Source: Terrimonas pollutisoli (GTDB taxonomy: Bacteria; Bacteroidota; Bacteroidia; Chitinophagales; Chitinophagaceae). Taken from it: DNA of 64,000 nucleotides. The translations under genes were made by a program, and so were the position numbers. Of this stretch, positions 62,177 to 64,000 are shown one piece after another. Position 1 is the first letter of the stretch, and each line of letters begins with the position of its first letter. Location of the stretch: positions 62,001-126,000 of the forward strand of contig NZ_JARKNA010000011.1 in assembly GCF_029360765.1 (NCBI RefSeq). Reading direction: 5' to 3'. The notes beneath the pieces are model-generated. The model saw nothing but the letters and a program-made list of their open reading frames with translations, had not been told where the DNA came from and ran no database searches.

Positions 62177-63202
62177 TTATTTTTTAAAAAGTCCACAATA
62201 ATTTATACCGAGTCCTGGCTGGGTTGAATAATTTATTTTACCCATATCATAATCAATTCCCGTCGCCACATCTTCTTCCAGTAGCAACGGCCCATCCATA
62301 TCGACATAATCAATAAACGGCAGTAAATGGGCTATAGCCGCCGAACCGACAGTTGATTCATTCATGCAACCAATCATCACTTTCAATTCAAGCTGCCTGG
62401 CTTTTTTGATCATTCGCAAAGCAGGTGTAATACCGCTGCATTTTGTTAATTTGATATTGATGCCATGAAAATGATCTTTGCATTTTTCGACATCCTGTTC
62501 AAACACACAAGCCTCGTCAGCAAAAAGCGGAAGCGGAGATTCTTTATATAATATCTTCATTCCGCCCCAATCATCTTTGGCAAGTGGCTGCTCTACAAAT
62601 TCAACTCCTAGCTCTTTTAATGCCGGAATTAGTTTTAAAGCAGTTTCGAGGTCCCACCCTGCATTGGCATCCACCCGCAGAATAGCGTCCGTGTTTTCCC
62701 GCAAAGCCTTGACGATACCGATGTCATCCACTGTCCCGACCTTTACCTTATAGATCGGCCATCGCTTCTCCTTTAACTTATAAACCATCTTTTCTATACT
62801 ATCGATACCAATAGTGTAGTCTGTCAATACGTTTTTTGAAATATCACCTTTCCACAGTTCATATAATCTTTTGTTTTGCAGTTTTCCAAACATGTCCCAT
62901 GCAGCTATATCCAGGGCACAAACCAAAAAAGGATTTTGTGGCAACAGGTGATGCAGGTAATGCCAATAGCGGTCAGGTTCGGTAAAAGCAAATTTTTCTA
63001 TGGCCTGCTTTTTCTTTTCCAGGTCTCCTATCATCTTGTCCACTGTAATATTATAATAGGTAATAGCCGGGGCTTCGCCATAACCTTTAACTCCAAAATG
63101 CTCAAGTTCTACAATCAATGTAGGCTGATGTGTTTTAGTACCCTTCGAAATAGTAAACGGGTGGCGAAATTTTAAATTATATGGATAATAAGCCAATTTC
63201 AT
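62177..63202 (-). CDS. dipeptide epimerase (L-Ala-D/L-Glu epimerase-like, enolase superfamily)
   Basis: The 341-residue enzyme has the enolase-superfamily order. KVKVG near 155 supplies the K-x-K catalytic motif, RVDANAGWD near 180 the first metal Asp, FVEQPL the second ligand, and FADEACV the third. IKLTKCSG near 255 holds the opposite catalytic Lys. This matches dipeptide epimerases, which recycle murein peptides by epimerising L-Ala-D-Glu. Specificity in Bacteroidota varies. It is divergent from idi. Confidence 0.9.
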   Translation of the reverse strand: MKLAYYPYNLKFRHPFTISKGTKTHQPTLIVELEHFGVKGYGEAPAITYYNITVDKMIGDLEKKKQAIEKFAFTEPDRYWHYLHHLLPQNPFLVCALDIAAWDMFGKLQNKRLYELWKGDISKNVLTDYTIGIDSIEKMVYKLKEKRWPIYKVKVGTVDDIGIVKALRENTDAILRVDANAGWDLETALKLIPALKELGVEFVEQPLAKDDWGGMKILYKESPLPLFADEACVFEQDVEKCKDHFHGINIKLTKCSGITPALRMIKKARQLELKVMIGCMNESTVGSAAIAHLLPFIDYVDMDGPLLLEEDVATGIDYDMGKINYSTQPGLGINYCGLFKK

Positions 63203-63245
63203 AATGGCGACGAAGTTATTTAAAATAGTAAAGAACTATCCTGCT

Positions 63246-63253
63246 TATATTTG
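63246..63253 (+). promoter_or_regulatory. -7 box upstream of idi
   Basis: TATATTTG matches TAnnTTTG and ends 36 bases before the idi start codon. No clear -33 box was found. Confidence 0.45.
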
Positions 63254-63289
63254 GCAAACAGTGTCTTACCTGTTTAAAGATCAAATGAA

Positions 63290-63820
63290 ATGGATAAAGA
63301 GTTATTAATACTTGTAGATGAAAAAGATAATCAAATTGGAACATTGGATAAACTAACAGTACATCAGACAGGAAGGCTGCATCGTGCTTTTTCTGTTTTC
63401 ATATTCAATTCAAAAAACGAATTACTGCTGCAACAAAGAGCAGACGACAAGTATCATTCACCGGGCTTGTGGAGCAATACATGCTGTAGTCATCCCACAA
63501 ACGGGGAGCCAACTGGCAATGCGGTTTCACGTCGTCTGAAAGAAGAACTAAACATAGAGTGTCATTCCTCGTTTGCGTTTAGCTTTATCTATAAAACACA
63601 ATTCACCAATGGCCTGACAGAACATGAATACGATCATGTATATTTTGGAAAATGTGATGCTGCACCTGTACCAAATCCCAGGGAAGTAAAGGACTGGAAA
63701 TATATGAACTTACAAGATCTTCATCAGGATATCCTGGAAAACCCGGATAACTATACTGAATGGCTGAAAATTTGTTTACCCAAGGTAATGCAACACTTCG
63801 TCAATCAACATTGGCTCTGA
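63290..63820 (+). CDS. idi: isopentenyl-diphosphate delta-isomerase, type 1
   Basis: The 176-residue Nudix-type protein has HRAFSVFIFNSKNELLLQQR, the catalytic Cys in SNTCCSHPTNGEP, RRLKEELNIEC, and the catalytic Glu in LTEHEYDHVYFG. It balances isopentenyl and dimethylallyl diphosphate for isoprenoid synthesis. It has a complete frame with ATG at 63290 and starts 87 bases from the divergent epimerase gene. Confidence 0.95.
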   Translation: MDKELLILVDEKDNQIGTLDKLTVHQTGRLHRAFSVFIFNSKNELLLQQRADDKYHSPGLWSNTCCSHPTNGEPTGNAVSRRLKEELNIECHSSFAFSFIYKTQFTNGLTEHEYDHVYFGKCDAAPVPNPREVKDWKYMNLQDLHQDILENPDNYTEWLKICLPKVMQHFVNQHWL

Positions 63821-63932
63821 AAAATGCAGATATCCTGTAATTATTTTAGCCGCGAGGTAGGTGAAACATGAGCTTGCCAGGAAACGGGCTTTGGAAGTGT
63901 ATAAGAAATCGTTGGAATAAAAGAGGCTGATG

Positions 63933-64000
63933 TTATCGTCCACTATGGATGACATATCCTTTCAACTCTTCGTTAAAGTCTTTTTCTTTAATAAGATCTT
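63933..64000 (-). CDS. possible C-terminal end of an unidentified gene running in from the right
   Basis: Read from the right edge leftward, the frame gives 21 residues, with DLIKEKDFNEELKGYV and IHSGR before a TAA at 63933-63935. The composition looks like a real protein end. It is too short to name. Confidence 0.35.
   Translation of the reverse strand, partial: DLIKEKDFNEELKGYVIHSGR

Noticed and set aside
63861..63920. GTG-started 19-codon frame ending KKSLE
   Set aside because: It looks like the tail of a helical protein, but is too short and lacks any start signal; may be a decayed remnant.

Overview
The window looks like the chromosome of a Bacteroidota bacterium, most likely a member of the Chitinophagaceae. 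Supporting signs are BlaI/M56 proteins carrying TonB-type C-terminal domains, SusC-style EVVVTGYGT motifs, DUF6089 and DUF6515 proteins, a roughly 900-residue Bacteroidota-type LptD beside MCE and OstA-like genes, an AT-leaning sequence, many convergent genes separated by strong hairpin terminators, and several matches to the Bacteroidota -7 promoter box TAnnTTTG. The species was not identified. All family calls come from reading the sequence; no database was searched.

Layout. 1-6.6 kb: an alpha/beta hydrolase cut by the window edge, a decayed molybdopterin-oxidoreductase fragment, an AraC regulator divergent from a membrane-anchored cupin, a barrel-like exported protein, a two-cupin lipoprotein and a secreted protein. 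7-15.2 kb: a class III adenylate cyclase/TPR protein, an RnfD-like/DUF2330 fusion, an inverted-repeat-bounded non-coding element, a DUF3500 lipoprotein, a small protein, and a ~135-bp direct repeat. 15.2-18.4 kb: an AT-rich two-gene island, a Dam-type adenine methylase followed by a 763-residue protein that appears to join a PD-(D/E)XK nuclease, a DGQHR domain and a C-terminal HEPN-like Rx4H motif. This is the best candidate for an undescribed defence system. 18.5-28.7 kb: a purine permease, histidine-degradation genes hutU and hutH separated by a response regulator and a DUF6515 protein, a BamA-like outer-membrane protein and a glycosyltransferase. 28.7-41.3 kb: tRNA-Arg, ung, GNAT and plsC, then an envelope block (lptD, amidase, MCE protein, OstA-like), a tail-specific protease, tRNA-His and a DUF445 protein. 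41.4-51.5 kb: an outer-membrane receptor-like protein, two glycosyltransferases, an FtsE-like ATPase, and a BlaI regulator with a BlaR1-like sensor whose 3' end was cut by an IS256-family element with an 8-bp target duplication. 51.5-64 kb: purM, ribF, holA, two tandem coiled-coil membrane paralogues, TraB/GumN, UbiD, DUF6089, dipeptide epimerase and idi.

How parts fit together. The 31-38 kb genes are consistent with lipopolysaccharide and lipid traffic plus peptidoglycan remodelling. The BlaI/BlaR1-like pair has two tandem operators precisely overlapping its promoter; its sensor also carries an amidase domain and two TonB-type domains, which suggests a wall- or antibiotic-responsive circuit. 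Scattered through the window, both between genes and inside purM and ubiD, are short arrays with a strict 7-bp period that no listed feature type explains.
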